Below, one piece after another: positions 1 to 7,724 of a stretch of 64,000 nucleotides of DNA (positions are counted from its first letter, which is position 1; the number at the start of each line of letters is the position of its first letter). Both the position numbers and the translations under genes were made by a program. The notes under the pieces are model-generated. The model did not search any database. It was not told where the DNA came from and worked only from the letters and a program-made list of their open reading frames with translations. Where the stretch lies: contig NZ_OZ245754.1 of assembly GCF_965227365.1 (NCBI RefSeq), positions 310,001-374,000 on the forward strand, in the 5' to 3' direction. The DNA is from Hwanghaeella sp965227365. Its GTDB lineage: Bacteria > Pseudomonadota > Alphaproteobacteria > UBA8366 > Aestuariispiraceae.

Positions 1-120
1 GTTGGCGCGACCGGGGATGAGATCGAAGCGGTCGCCGGTGCCATCGTGGCTCGCAAGGAAATTCGTGAGGACGCCGCCCGGGAGGCCTTGGAGCAAATCC
101 GCTCCGGTGCCGGCGGCTGA
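1..120 (+). CDS. C-terminal fragment of an unidentified protein (gene starts before the window)
   Basis: Reading from base 1 gives 39 codons without a stop up to TGA at 118-120. The peptide is acidic and probably helical (GDEIEAVAGAIVARKEIRED) and ends in a Gly-rich tail. The next ATG, of the DMT transporter, lies 10 bases after this stop, so the two genes are probably one transcription unit. The fragment is too short for me to name the family. Confidence 0.6.
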   Translation, partial: VGATGDEIEAVAGAIVARKEIREDAAREALEQIRSGAGG

Positions 121-130
121 CGGCAGCCCC

Positions 131-1051
131 ATGGCTCCGGCCTCAAGCGGAATGACGGCGCCCTCGCAGCATCCACTCCGGGCGGCGGGGTGGATGTTCG
201 GTGCGTTGCTGTCTTTCAGCACGATGGCCGTGTCGGCCCGCAACGTCTCCGCGGAACTCGATACATTTCAACTGATGTTCTTCCGAAGCGCGATCATGTT
301 GACCATGGTGGTCGGTATCGCATTGTGCACGCCTGGCGGTCTGGGGCAGTTCAAGACCAGCAACCTCAAAGGCCATTTAGCTCGAAATTGCGCTCATTTC
401 GTTGGCCAGTTCGGTTGGTTTTTCGGCGTGGCCGCAATACCTCTGGCCCAGGTCGTGGCGATTGAATTCACGACGCCGTTGTGGATCGGCGTGTTCGCGC
501 CTTTCCTGCTGGCCGAGCGGATGACCTGGCTGCGAGGGCTGGTGCTGGTCGCCGGGTTCAGCGGTGTGTTGATTGTGGTCCGGCCGTGGGAGGTGGAAGT
601 TCAGGCGGGTTCCGTCGCCGTGATGATTGCGGCGGTTGGGTTTGCTCTTTCAATGATCGCGACCAAGCGGCTGACCCGGTCGGATAGCATTCTCTGCATA
701 CTGTTTTACATGGGCCTGATACAGGCACCGATGGGGCTGCTGCCGGCGTTGGGGGGCTGGGTTGTACCGAGTACGGAAGTCTGGGCCTGGATGGTCCTGA
801 TTTCCTTCTGCGGCCTGACCGCACATTTCTGCCTGGCAAAAGCCCTGTCTTCGGCCGATGCTCTGGTCGTCGCACCGATGGACTATCTGCGTCTGCCTGC
901 CTTTGCGGCAGTCGGATACTTCTTCTTCTCGGAAACCGTCGGCTTTGAAGTCGTGCTTGGCGGAATGGTTATCTTGACCAGCAATTGGCTCAATACCTGG
1001 CTGGAGTCTCGTCGTGCGCGCCGAGCACGCGCCGCCGCCGCAAGAGCCTAG
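131..1051 (+). CDS. DMT superfamily (EamA) transporter
   Basis: A 306-residue, very hydrophobic protein with about ten predicted membrane segments arranged as two EamA halves. Examples are GWMFGALLSFSTMAVSARN at the N-terminus and repeated Gly/Trp-rich helices in the second half. Members of this family export small metabolites such as amino acids or nucleosides across the inner membrane; the substrate cannot be read from sequence. I chose ATG 131 because the in-frame codons before it coincide with the end of the upstream gene. ATG 152 is an alternative. The C-terminus ends in a basic RRARRARAAAARA tail, which fits a cytoplasmic end. Confidence 0.85.
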   Translation: MAPASSGMTAPSQHPLRAAGWMFGALLSFSTMAVSARNVSAELDTFQLMFFRSAIMLTMVVGIALCTPGGLGQFKTSNLKGHLARNCAHFVGQFGWFFGVAAIPLAQVVAIEFTTPLWIGVFAPFLLAERMTWLRGLVLVAGFSGVLIVVRPWEVEVQAGSVAVMIAAVGFALSMIATKRLTRSDSILCILFYMGLIQAPMGLLPALGGWVVPSTEVWAWMVLISFCGLTAHFCLAKALSSADALVVAPMDYLRLPAFAAVGYFFFSETVGFEVVLGGMVILTSNWLNTWLESRRARRARAAAARA

Positions 1052-1092
1052 GGCAGACCGGTATCAAGAAAAGCGTGGATCGGGAAATGCAA

Positions 1093-1118
1093 AGGGCCGC
1101 CCCGGAAGGGACGGCCCT
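1093..1118 (-). terminator. Rho-independent terminator of the cold-shock gene
   Basis: On the minus strand AGGGCCGTCCC pairs with GGGGCGGCCCT across a TTCC loop (11 bp with one G-U), followed by a short T-containing stretch. It lies 24 bases after the stop of the cold-shock gene. Read on plus it could also serve the DMT gene. Confidence 0.75.
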
Positions 1119-1141
1119 AGCAAAACCTTCAGAACGCAGAC

Positions 1142-1345
1142 TTACAGCGCCTTCAAGTCAACAGCCTTCGGACCACGCGGCTCAGCTTTGATTTCAAAGC
1201 TGACCTTCTGGCCTTCGTTCAGCGTGCTCATGCCGGCCTGTTCGACGGCAGAGATGTGGACGAAGACGTCCTTCGAGCCGTCTTCGGGCTGAATGAAGCC
1301 GAAGCCTTTGGTCGTGTTGAAGAATTTTACCGTACCGGTAGCCAT
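1142..1345 (-). CDS. CspA-family cold-shock protein
   Basis: A 67-residue single cold-shock domain. The RNP-1 motif KGFGFIQPE and RNP-2 motif DVFVHISAV, which bind single-stranded RNA or DNA, are intact and the length is typical. It probably acts as an RNA chaperone in the cytoplasm. The start is preceded by GAAGGG at a good distance. The gene is monocistronic, with its own terminator. The divergent leader before the start is long enough for the structured 5' UTR usual in csp genes, but I could not assign a definite structure. The symbol (cspA, cspE and so on) cannot be decided. Confidence 0.95.
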   Translation of the reverse strand: MATGTVKFFNTTKGFGFIQPEDGSKDVFVHISAVEQAGMSTLNEGQKVSFEIKAEPRGPKAVDLKAL

Positions 1346-1602
1346 TGTTAGTACCCTTCACTGGTCGTTCACCGTAGTCACCCGCCGGAAATCCCTTATC
1401 CGGACGGGGTGCAACGCTTGGCATTCTGTGTGGGGAGTTCTGATCGCGCTGCGGCGCAACTACTCGTCCTGCGTCCTGCGGCAGCGATGTCACATGTGGA
1501 GGTATGCGCCAGCCTGAAACAAGACGCAAGAGAATTTGCTGAGAAGTTTTTGTTTCGTGGCAGATGTTTGTGATTCAAACCGGTGCTGCAATACGGCGGT
1601 TT
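1346..1602 (-). other. Non-coding gap: probable leader and promoter of the cold-shock gene
   Basis: No convincing gene on either strand. On the minus strand the region must hold the csp promoter and 5' leader. A weak candidate, TTGCGT with CATACC 17 bases downstream, sits near 1500-1530. The rest shows short GC-rich direct repeats (GCAGGACGCAGGACG) and nothing else I can name. Confidence 0.4.
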
Positions 1603-1638
1603 GAAAAAAATAGAAGCGGTGCTCGGGTAAGCACCGCT
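1603..1638 (-). terminator. Rho-independent terminator downstream of the VPLPA-tailed gene
   Basis: A perfect 9-bp stem (AGCGGTGCT / AGCACCGCT) with a 6-base loop is followed on the minus strand by TCTATTTTTTTC. It lies about 65 bases past the stop of the minus-strand gene at 1703. A smaller hairpin, GAGGCC-CTC-GGCCTC at 1667-1681, lies between them. Confidence 0.85.
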
Positions 1639-1702
1639 AAATTCGCAAAACAGATTCAATCGTATTGAGGCCCTCGGCCTCGGAGAGGGGCGGACGAAAT
1701 TC

Positions 1703-2449
1703 CTATGCCGTCCGACGGCTCCTGCGCCAGCCGAGGAGACCGATCAGTCCGAAAGCGCTGGCGGCCAGTGGCAACGCTGCCGGTAGTGGAACCACGGTCG
1801 CCTGTCCGAATACGGTTACATGGCTGTTGTCCTGAAACTTTCCGCTCGCAGGAGGAAATGTCTTATAGAGCAGACTGTACAAACCACCCAAATCATCACC
1901 GTACCAGAAAGTTCCGCCGACATTGGACTTGATATAGACGCCGGCAATGGTCCATCCCGAGGCTGGGGCAAGAAGGTCGAGCGTAAATGCGTGTTGCCCG
2001 TTGGAGCCTATACCCGTGGATATATCGAAAGCGATTTCTACCCCATCAGCCTCAGAGCCCCCGGCATCGACACTTCCAGCTAAAGGGCCGAGTAAGCTGG
2101 AGGAATTCGAACTGTAAATACCTGATGTATCGGGCTCTTTGTCGCCGTCTATTTTTCCCAAGAACTGCAGGTTAAGGCCCAAGGCATTGTTGAAGAAATC
2201 ACGTTCGGATTCAGGGCTTCCGAGCGGTCCGCTGATCCTAAGTTCGCTATCCGCCCCAACATTCATGTAGTCGGGAAGGTCAGGGCGATTGGTGCCTGAG
2301 ACGTAATCCGCGCTTTCGATCCAATCGGTCGGCACCACGTTCACCGTTGCCGCATAGGACTGCGCAACGAAAGAAGAAGCGGTTAGAGATGCGCCCAACG
2401 CGACTACAGACACTGCAGCATAATGCTGGAGTCTAGTTATCATGCTCAT
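1703..2449 (-). CDS. Exported protein with VPLPA-type PEP-CTERM sorting tail
   Basis: A 248-residue protein of unknown function. It has an N-terminal signal peptide (hydrophobic run, then AQSYA before TVNVVP), a soluble beta-rich middle, and a C-terminal tail made of VPLPAALPL, a hydrophobic helix and RRSRR. That tail is the VPLPA variant of the PEP-CTERM signal, recognised by exosortases that cut the tail during export. I chose ATG 2449 because AAGGACG precedes it; ATG 2443 is an alternative. The gene stands alone, with a promoter-like TTGACG/TGATAT upstream and a terminator downstream. No exosortase gene is in this window. Confidence 0.75.
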   Translation of the reverse strand: MSMITRLQHYAAVSVVALGASLTASSFVAQSYAATVNVVPTDWIESADYVSGTNRPDLPDYMNVGADSELRISGPLGSPESERDFFNNALGLNLQFLGKIDGDKEPDTSGIYSSNSSSLLGPLAGSVDAGGSEADGVEIAFDISTGIGSNGQHAFTLDLLAPASGWTIAGVYIKSNVGGTFWYGDDLGGLYSLLYKTFPPASGKFQDNSHVTVFGQATVVPLPAALPLAASAFGLIGLLGWRRSRRTA

Positions 2450-2545
2450 GGTAACGTCCTTTGGGGAAAGACGGACAAAGTAAAACAAGTTGAATGGATC
2501 CAGGAGGCGCTTTTCTTGCTTCCGGAACCCGTTCCTTACATTCCT

Positions 2546-2574
2546 ATATCATGAGAAAAACATAAGAACGTCAA
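2546..2574 (-). promoter_or_regulatory. Candidate sigma-70 promoter for the VPLPA-tailed gene
   Basis: On the minus strand TTGACG (2569-2574) and TGATAT (2546-2551) are separated by exactly 17 AT-rich bases, about 100 bases before the start codon. Seen by eye only. Confidence 0.5.
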
Positions 2575-2763
2575 CAGATGCCCTCACAGTTTAGTTTAAT
2601 GATCATTAACAATGCATCGATATGCGCTGCTTTTGTTGACGAAAACCACCCCTGTTTTGAATCTTTTGCGGTACGGAGGTGGTGTGCAGAGAATCGATAC
2701 CCCATTGATTGTCGCGTGCCTGCAGCGTGCTGGGGTAGTGTGTTTCCGGACCTCGATCATTAT
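2575..2763. other. AT-rich non-coding gap with a perfect palindrome
   Basis: No supported gene. The gap holds TTAATGATCATTAA (2596-2609), a perfect 14-bp palindrome just upstream of the promoter candidate at 2546-2574, so it may be an operator for the VPLPA-tailed gene. Nothing else was recognised. Confidence 0.35.
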
Positions 2764-2798
2764 AGAAAAAGCCGGCCCACGGGATATATGGGCCGGCT
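2764..2798 (-). terminator. Rho-independent terminator of the acetolactate synthase-like gene
   Basis: A perfect 10-bp stem AGCCGGCCCA / TGGGCCGGCT with a 9-base loop runs into TTTTTC on the minus strand, 40 bases after the stop codon. A second GC-rich hairpin (GCGCCCC-GCC-GGGGCGC, 2815-2831) lies just before it. Confidence 0.85.
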
Positions 2799-2838
2799 GT
2801 TTCCAAATTTTGGTGCGCCCCGCCGGGGCGCGGTCTGA

Positions 2839-4503
2839 CTAGATCTGAACCTGAACGTTGCCGAGGCGTTCCGTCAGTTTCATGTTTTCGGCGTAATCGA
2901 CCGGCACGGCGATGAGGGCCGGTCCGTCCTGTTTGAAGGCTTCTTCCAATGCGGCGGTAACACCGTCTGCAGAGGTCACTTCAGTGCCCCACATTCCGAA
3001 ACTCTTCGCCAACATGGCGAAGTCCGGGTTGGTGAACTGAAGGTCGCTATGACGGCCGTTGAAGCCGTTCTGCTGCTTCCATTTGATCAGGCCGTATTCA
3101 CCATCGCACCAAACCATGGCGACGATGTTCAGCTTGAGGCGAACCGCGGTTTCCAAATCCTGGACGTTCATCATGAACCCGGCATCACCGCTGATCGACA
3201 ATACCTTGCGGTCGGGATTGGCGAGCTTGGCGCCGATCGAGCCGGGCATGGCAAATCCCATCGTGCAGAAGCCGTTGGAAATCAGGCAGGTATTGGGGAC
3301 CTCGCACTGATAGTAACGGGAGATCCACATCTTATGGGCGCCCACGTCGCTCAACAGGATGTCTTCCGCTCCCATGAACTGGCGCACGTCATGCAGGATC
3401 TTCTGCGGTTTGACGGGGATGCCGGTATCGTCCTTTTCCGCCTGGAAGTCATTCCACATCGTCTGCCGCAATTCCTTGCGGATGCCGATGTCGAACAACG
3501 GCAGTTTGCCGGCGAAACGGTCATTCACCGCTTCGTTGAGCTGCCAGAGCGCATCCGCCAAGTCACCGACGATTTCCACATCGGCCGGGTAGTCGCGATC
3601 TACCTCCGCCGGCCAGAAGTCGATATGGATGATCTTCTTGTTTTCCTTCTGGGTCCGGTTCCACGCGCTCGGGGCGTATTCCACGAGGTCGTAACCGCAG
3701 GAAATCACCAGGTCGGCATCATCGAAGGCGAGGTTGTTGTAGTCGCCGCTGCCGAGCCCCATGGTGAACAGGCAATGGTCGTCATGCATCGGGACCGCGC
3801 CCTTGCCCATGAAGGTATTGACCACGCCGATACCCAACTTGTGGGCGAGACGCTGCAACTGCTGGGCCGCACGTTTCCGGATCGCGCCGTTTCCGGCCAG
3901 GATGATCGGCTTTTTCGCCTGAGCGATCATGTCGACCGCGGCGGCGACGGCTTTATGGTCGGCAGCCGGGCGGCGCACCTTCACCGGCGGCATCGGCTTG
4001 TGGTCGACTTCTTCCTTGGCGACGTCTTCCGGCAGTTCGATGACTGTCACGCCGGGCTTTTCCTGCTCGGCGATCTTGAAGGCCTTGCGGACCACCTCGG
4101 TGATGTTCTTGCCGTCGACGATGGATTGGGCCCACTTGCTGATGGGCTTGCACATCGCGATCGAGTCCATGTTCTGGTGGCTTTCCTTGTGAAGCCGCTT
4201 GGTGGACCCTTGCCCGATGATCGCTACGACCGGCGCACGGTCCATGTTGGCGTCGGCGAGGCCGGTGACGAGGTTTGTCACGCCCGGGCCAAGGGTCGCG
4301 AGGCACACGCCGGCCTTGCCGGTCAGACGACCATAGGCATCCGCCATGAAGGCGGCGGCCTGTTCATGACGGCACAGGACGAATTCGATCTTGCTGTCGA
4401 GCAGCGAGATCATCATATCGGCGTTTTCCTCACCGGGTACGCCGAAGATGCGCTCCACCCCTTCGGCTTCCAGGCATTTTACGAATAGATCAGACGCTTT
4501 CAT
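2839..4503 (-). CDS. ThDP-dependent acetolactate synthase large subunit-like enzyme
   Basis: A 554-residue thiamine-diphosphate enzyme with the three expected parts. The N-terminal pyrimidine-binding domain has the activating Glu in LCRHEQAAAFMADAYGR. The middle is Rossmann-like (PIILAGNGAIRK). The C-terminal pyrophosphate-binding domain carries SISGDAGFMMNVQDLETAV and then WCDGEYG, so the usual GDG-NN motif is modified to GDA-CD. The family condenses two pyruvates to acetolactate. No small regulatory subunit is nearby, so a catabolic or unusual 2-oxoacid substrate is possible. ATG 4503 has GGGGGAA before it; ATG 4515 is an alternative. It follows the aldehyde dehydrogenase gene and is probably co-transcribed with it. 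Confidence 0.8.
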   Translation of the reverse strand: MKASDLFVKCLEAEGVERIFGVPGEENADMMISLLDSKIEFVLCRHEQAAAFMADAYGRLTGKAGVCLATLGPGVTNLVTGLADANMDRAPVVAIIGQGSTKRLHKESHQNMDSIAMCKPISKWAQSIVDGKNITEVVRKAFKIAEQEKPGVTVIELPEDVAKEEVDHKPMPPVKVRRPAADHKAVAAAVDMIAQAKKPIILAGNGAIRKRAAQQLQRLAHKLGIGVVNTFMGKGAVPMHDDHCLFTMGLGSGDYNNLAFDDADLVISCGYDLVEYAPSAWNRTQKENKKIIHIDFWPAEVDRDYPADVEIVGDLADALWQLNEAVNDRFAGKLPLFDIGIRKELRQTMWNDFQAEKDDTGIPVKPQKILHDVRQFMGAEDILLSDVGAHKMWISRYYQCEVPNTCLISNGFCTMGFAMPGSIGAKLANPDRKVLSISGDAGFMMNVQDLETAVRLKLNIVAMVWCDGEYGLIKWKQQNGFNGRHSDLQFTNPDFAMLAKSFGMWGTEVTSADGVTAALEEAFKQDGPALIAVPVDYAENMKLTERLGNVQVQI

Positions 4504-4598
4504 GGTTTCCCCCATGGCTGGTATTTGCTGTTTGGCGTTGTTGTCTGGCGGTTGCCGCTGATGCAGGCCGCCGGTAATCGGTGTTATTGGGCCTTCGG

Positions 4599-5993
4599 TC
4601 AGATCGCACTGGACCGCATGACCATCATTTTCTCCGTCTGCATTTCATGGATTGTATAGGGAATGCCGCCGACACCGTGGCCCGATTGTCGGGCTCCGGC
4701 GAACGGCATCCAGTCGACACGGAAGGCGGTATGGTCGTTGACCATGATCGCCGTGCCGTCCAGATTCTTATAGGCATACAGGGCCGTATCCAGGTTTTGG
4801 GTAAACACCGCGGCCTGGAAGGCAACGGGCAGGGAGTTCGCTTGGGCCAAAGCGTCGTCCATGTTGTCATAGGAATTGACGCAGATGACCGGGCCGAAAA
4901 TTTCCATTTGGGAAACCCGGGCCGTCGGCGGCGGGTTCAGCAGGATGGTCGGCTGGATGAGGCTGTCCGACAGGCGTTCTCCGCCACAGACAAGCTTGGC
5001 GCCGCCGTCTACGGCCTCCTTGATCCATTCCTCAATCCGATCCGCTTCCGACTTCTTGATGATGGGACCGACTTCCGTGTCCGCTTCGGTCGGGTCGCCG
5101 ACCTTCATTTTCATGGCCAGTTCGGCCAACCCGTCCGCAACGTCGCCGGCGACGGCCGCATCGGCGAAGACACGCTGCACGGAAACGCAAACCTGGCCGG
5201 CATGATAAAGCCCGCCTTTTGCCAAAAGCGGCAGGGAGGCGGCCATGTCGGCATCCTTGGCATAGATGACCGGGGCCGCGCCGCCATGTTCCAGGGCGCA
5301 ACGGGCGCCCGGCGCCAATTGGGATCGAAGGCTCCACCCCACCTTTGCGGATCCGATAAAGCTGAAGAAAGCGACGCGGGCATCGGTTACCAGCGCGGTC
5401 GAAATCTCACGGTTTTCCGGCACCACGACCTGGCACCATTCTTCCGGCAATCCGGCTTCGCGCAGGATGTTCACGAAATTGAAGCAGGAAATCGGGGTCG
5501 CTTCTGCCGGCTTGACGATAACCGGGCATCCGGTCGCAACGGCGGGCGCCACCTGGTGAACGATAAGATTGAAGGGGTGGTTGAAGGCGCTAACAGCGAC
5601 GACGACACCGATCGGCTCAAATTGCGTAAAGGCCATGCGGCCGACGGATGCTGCATTCACCCCCATCGGGATGACATGGCCACCTTCGGCGCGGATGACT
5701 TCGACGCAATTCTCCACGCCATCGGCTGCACGATCGATTTCCACGAGCGAATCCGGCAGGGGTTTGCCGCCTTCGCGGGCCGCCTGAAGGGCGAGGTCTT
5801 CGCGCCGTTCCTTGATGATTTCCGCGGTCTTGCGGAGAATTTCGATGCGTTTGTGTTTGGGAATCCAGCTTTTCCGGTCACGGTATAGGCCATAGGCCGT
5901 TGAAAGCGCCTTTTCGACCGTATTGGCGTCCGCCGCCGGAACATTCTGGATGAACGCGCCATCGAACGGCGCGGTTACTGCCTTTTCGGCCAT
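4599..5993 (-). CDS. NAD(P)-dependent aldehyde dehydrogenase
   Basis: A 464-residue member of the aldehyde dehydrogenase superfamily, which oxidises an aldehyde to the acid. Visible elements are the cofactor-domain Asn in AFNHPFNL, the catalytic Glu in ALEHGGAAPVIY (the usual ELGG is EHGG here), the nucleophile Cys in AGQVCVSVQRVF, and the late EIFGPV motif. The full length is normal. The acetolactate synthase-like gene follows after 95 bases on the same strand. The pairing suggests that one enzyme makes or uses the other's aldehyde or 2-oxoacid, but the substrate cannot be read from sequence. Confidence 0.88.
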   Translation of the reverse strand: MAEKAVTAPFDGAFIQNVPAADANTVEKALSTAYGLYRDRKSWIPKHKRIEILRKTAEIIKERREDLALQAAREGGKPLPDSLVEIDRAADGVENCVEVIRAEGGHVIPMGVNAASVGRMAFTQFEPIGVVVAVSAFNHPFNLIVHQVAPAVATGCPVIVKPAEATPISCFNFVNILREAGLPEEWCQVVVPENREISTALVTDARVAFFSFIGSAKVGWSLRSQLAPGARCALEHGGAAPVIYAKDADMAASLPLLAKGGLYHAGQVCVSVQRVFADAAVAGDVADGLAELAMKMKVGDPTEADTEVGPIIKKSEADRIEEWIKEAVDGGAKLVCGGERLSDSLIQPTILLNPPPTARVSQMEIFGPVICVNSYDNMDDALAQANSLPVAFQAAVFTQNLDTALYAYKNLDGTAIMVNDHTAFRVDWMPFAGARQSGHGVGGIPYTIHEMQTEKMMVMRSSAI

Positions 5994-6232
5994 GAGTTTC
6001 TCCCCTTCACGGTGCCGATAACACGCCCGCCATCGCGGAAACGGGCGAAATACAACGGTTCCCGGCTTATTAGGTGTTACCGGTGGTACTATCCTACAGT
6101 ATTTGAACGAAGTGTGTAGCCCTTGGCGGCCCTATCCGATCCTTTACTCGGGCAAATTCTCGTTGCACCGGCAAAGGGTTGTCTGTGCGAAGGCTCACAG
6201 TTCATTGTGAATTCGGCCCCGGTCGTCCCCGC
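5994..6232. other. Divergent intergenic region
   Basis: Lies between the divergent aldehyde dehydrogenase and DUF1428 genes; no gene is seen. It holds TCACA-N6-TGTGA (6195-6210), a 16-bp inverted repeat, and a GGTGTTACCGGTGGTAC stretch near 6072, both possible regulator sites with no identified partner. Confidence 0.35.
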
Positions 6233-6261
6233 TTGACAAATAAGTTGATATCAACTTAAAA
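6233..6261 (+). promoter_or_regulatory. Promoter with embedded palindromic operator, probably for the MarR regulator
   Basis: A consensus -35 TTGACA (6233-6238) and a weak -10 TTAAAA (6256-6261) are spaced by 17 bases. The spacer is almost filled by TAAGTTGATATCAACTTA (6241-6258), a perfect 18-bp palindrome that would block RNA polymerase when bound. The shape suits MarR dimers, and a MarR gene ends the operon that this promoter drives, so autorepression is the likely logic (inference). Confidence 0.7.
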
Positions 6262-6297
6262 GATAGTGGAGCCGAAATATGGATTGGGAGCTTTGTG

Positions 6298-6660
6298 ATG
6301 TCATACGTAGATGGTTTTTTGCTGGCCGTGCCGACGGCCCGCCGGGAAGAGTACCGGGACTTCGCCCTGAAGGGTGCCGATTACTTCAAAAGCCTGGGCG
6401 CCAAGGGAATGGTCGAGTGCTGGGGGGATGACGTGCCGGACGGTAAGATAACCTCGTTCCCCATGGCAGTGAAGATGGAGCCGGACGAAACAGTCGTCTT
6501 TGCCTGGATCGTTTGGCCGTCCAGGGAAGTACGTATGGCCGCTTATGAAAAAATGCACGCGGATCCGGAAACGGAAGAGATGATGAAGAGCATGCCCTTC
6601 GACGGAATGCGCATGATTTACGGTGGGTTCGAACCGATCATCGACCTCACCTTCGATTGA
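6298..6660 (+). CDS. DUF1428 (YbaA-like) protein
   Basis: A 120-residue cytoplasmic protein matching the DUF1428/YbaA family, with the diagnostic late motif MPFDGMRMIYGGFEP and the early SYVDGFLLAVP. The family has a dimeric alpha+beta barrel fold and no firmly assigned reaction. The start is ATG 6298, with GGAG 7 bases ahead; GTG 6295 is less likely. It is the first gene of a three-gene operon with an SRPBCC protein and a MarR regulator, directly behind a promoter with a palindromic operator. This suggests a small inducible response to an aromatic or toxic compound. Confidence 0.85.
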   Translation: MSYVDGFLLAVPTARREEYRDFALKGADYFKSLGAKGMVECWGDDVPDGKITSFPMAVKMEPDETVVFAWIVWPSREVRMAAYEKMHADPETEEMMKSMPFDGMRMIYGGFEPIIDLTFD

Positions 6661-6690
6661 CGACCAACAGGACAGTATCGGGAGGCATTG

Positions 6691-7176
6691 ATGTTGGATG
6701 TGGCGATACCCGCCGATGTGGACGATAGGACACTGACCCTTTCTCTGATCTTGGATGCGGAACGATCCAAGGTTTGGCGATGCTGGACGGAACCGAAATT
6801 GCTCGAGCAGTGGTTCTGTCCGCGGCCGTGGCGGGTCACGGATGCCATCCTCGACCCGCGGTCAGGCGGGCGGGCTGAAATGACGATGCGTGGACCGGAC
6901 GGCGAAGTGCACCCGCTTCAATCGGTTTACCTGGAGGTCAGGCCTTTGGAGCGGATTGTCTGGACCGATGCCTTCACCGAAGCCTGGCGTCCTTCCGGAA
7001 AGCCTTTCATGATTGCCGATATGGAACTGTCCGACGACGGTCCAAGACGGACTCGATATGTTGCCCGGGCCTTGCATTGGACCCTGGAAGACAAGGAGAG
7101 CCATGAAAAGATGGGCTTTCATGAGGGGTGGAGAAAGGCCGCCGGTCAGTTGGAGGGTCTGGCGAGATCTCTTTGA
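6691..7176 (+). CDS. SRPBCC/AHSA1-family ligand-binding protein
   Basis: A 161-residue START/Bet v1-like (SRPBCC) protein of the AHSA1 type. It opens with the usual beta strand and helix (LILDAERSKVWRCWTEPKLL), then EQWFCPRPWRV, and closes with the long C-terminal helix around GFHEGWRKAAGQLEGLA. The fold makes a hydrophobic pocket; ligand and reaction are unknown. GGGAGG stands 6 bases before ATG 6691. It lies between DUF1428 and MarR genes in the same operon, as commonly seen for AHSA1 proteins next to small regulators. Confidence 0.85.
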   Translation: MLDVAIPADVDDRTLTLSLILDAERSKVWRCWTEPKLLEQWFCPRPWRVTDAILDPRSGGRAEMTMRGPDGEVHPLQSVYLEVRPLERIVWTDAFTEAWRPSGKPFMIADMELSDDGPRRTRYVARALHWTLEDKESHEKMGFHEGWRKAAGQLEGLARSL

Positions 7177-7251
7177 AGCGCCGCGCTCAAAATGCCGTGC
7201 CGGACTGGACGAATGAAGACGGGTGGACGAAAACGGGAGGTCCAATGACGG

Positions 7252-7704
7252 TTGGTTAGGATGATGCGTCCAGATTTACCCCTCGAAGTGACCCGTGAGG
7301 TGCGGGATCGGTGTCTCTGCCTTCACCTGCAGCGTGCGGCGCGGTCGGTCGCACGCAAATTCGACGAGGTGTTACGTCCCTTTGGGCTCACCAATGGGCA
7401 GTTCTCTCTTCTGATTTCATTGAATCGTCCGGAACCGCCCCGCATCAATGACGTCGCCGGGTTGCTGGCGATGGACCGCACGACGCTGACCGCAAACCTG
7501 AAGCCACTGCAGAAACGTGGGTTGATCGAAGTCCGTGTCGACGAAAAGGACAAGCGCGGCCGGCGTCTGGTCCTTACGGATTCCGGCCGTGACGTGTTGA
7601 AGGAAGCGGTGCCGGTCTGGCGCCAGACCCACGACGATTTGGATTCACTGTTGAAATCGACCTCGCCGGACACCCTGCGCGAAGGCTTGATCGATCTGAC
7701 GTGA
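7252..7704 (+). CDS. MarR-family transcriptional regulator
   Basis: A 150-residue winged-helix regulator. The recognition-helix region reads DVAGLLAMDRTTLTANLKPL and the wing is VDEKDKRGRRLVLTDSGR, the classical MarR DxRxxR-like signature. It presumably binds as a dimer to the 18-bp palindrome at 6241-6258 at the head of its own operon and is released by a phenolic or oxidised ligand (inference). The start is uncertain: TTG 7252 has GGGAGG 11 bases ahead, while ATG 7261 and ATG 7264 have poor spacing. An ATG at 7244 opens only a five-codon frame. Confidence 0.85.
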   Translation: MVRMMRPDLPLEVTREVRDRCLCLHLQRAARSVARKFDEVLRPFGLTNGQFSLLISLNRPEPPRINDVAGLLAMDRTTLTANLKPLQKRGLIEVRVDEKDKRGRRLVLTDSGRDVLKEAVPVWRQTHDDLDSLLKSTSPDTLREGLIDLT

Positions 7705-7724
7705 TCCGCTGCGTTTCACGTCAG
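7696..7724. terminator. Convergent-gene hairpin over two stop codons
   Basis: CTGACGTGA and TCACGTCAG form a perfect 9-bp stem with an 11-base loop. The stem includes the stop codon of the MarR gene and that of the facing decarboxylase gene. No U-tract is seen, so termination efficiency is uncertain. Confidence 0.5.

Noticed and set aside
3049..4488. 479-codon plus-strand frame opposite the acetolactate synthase-like gene
   Set aside because: It is the complement of a well-supported ThDP enzyme, rich in His/Asp/Arg with no domain.
6195..6210. TCACA-N6-TGTGA as a CRP site
   Set aside because: The half-sites are in the reverse order of the CRP consensus (TGTGA-N6-TCACA), so it is recorded only as an inverted repeat.
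7244..7258. ATG with nearby GGGAGG as start of the MarR gene
   Set aside because: The frame stops after four codons and is not the MarR frame.
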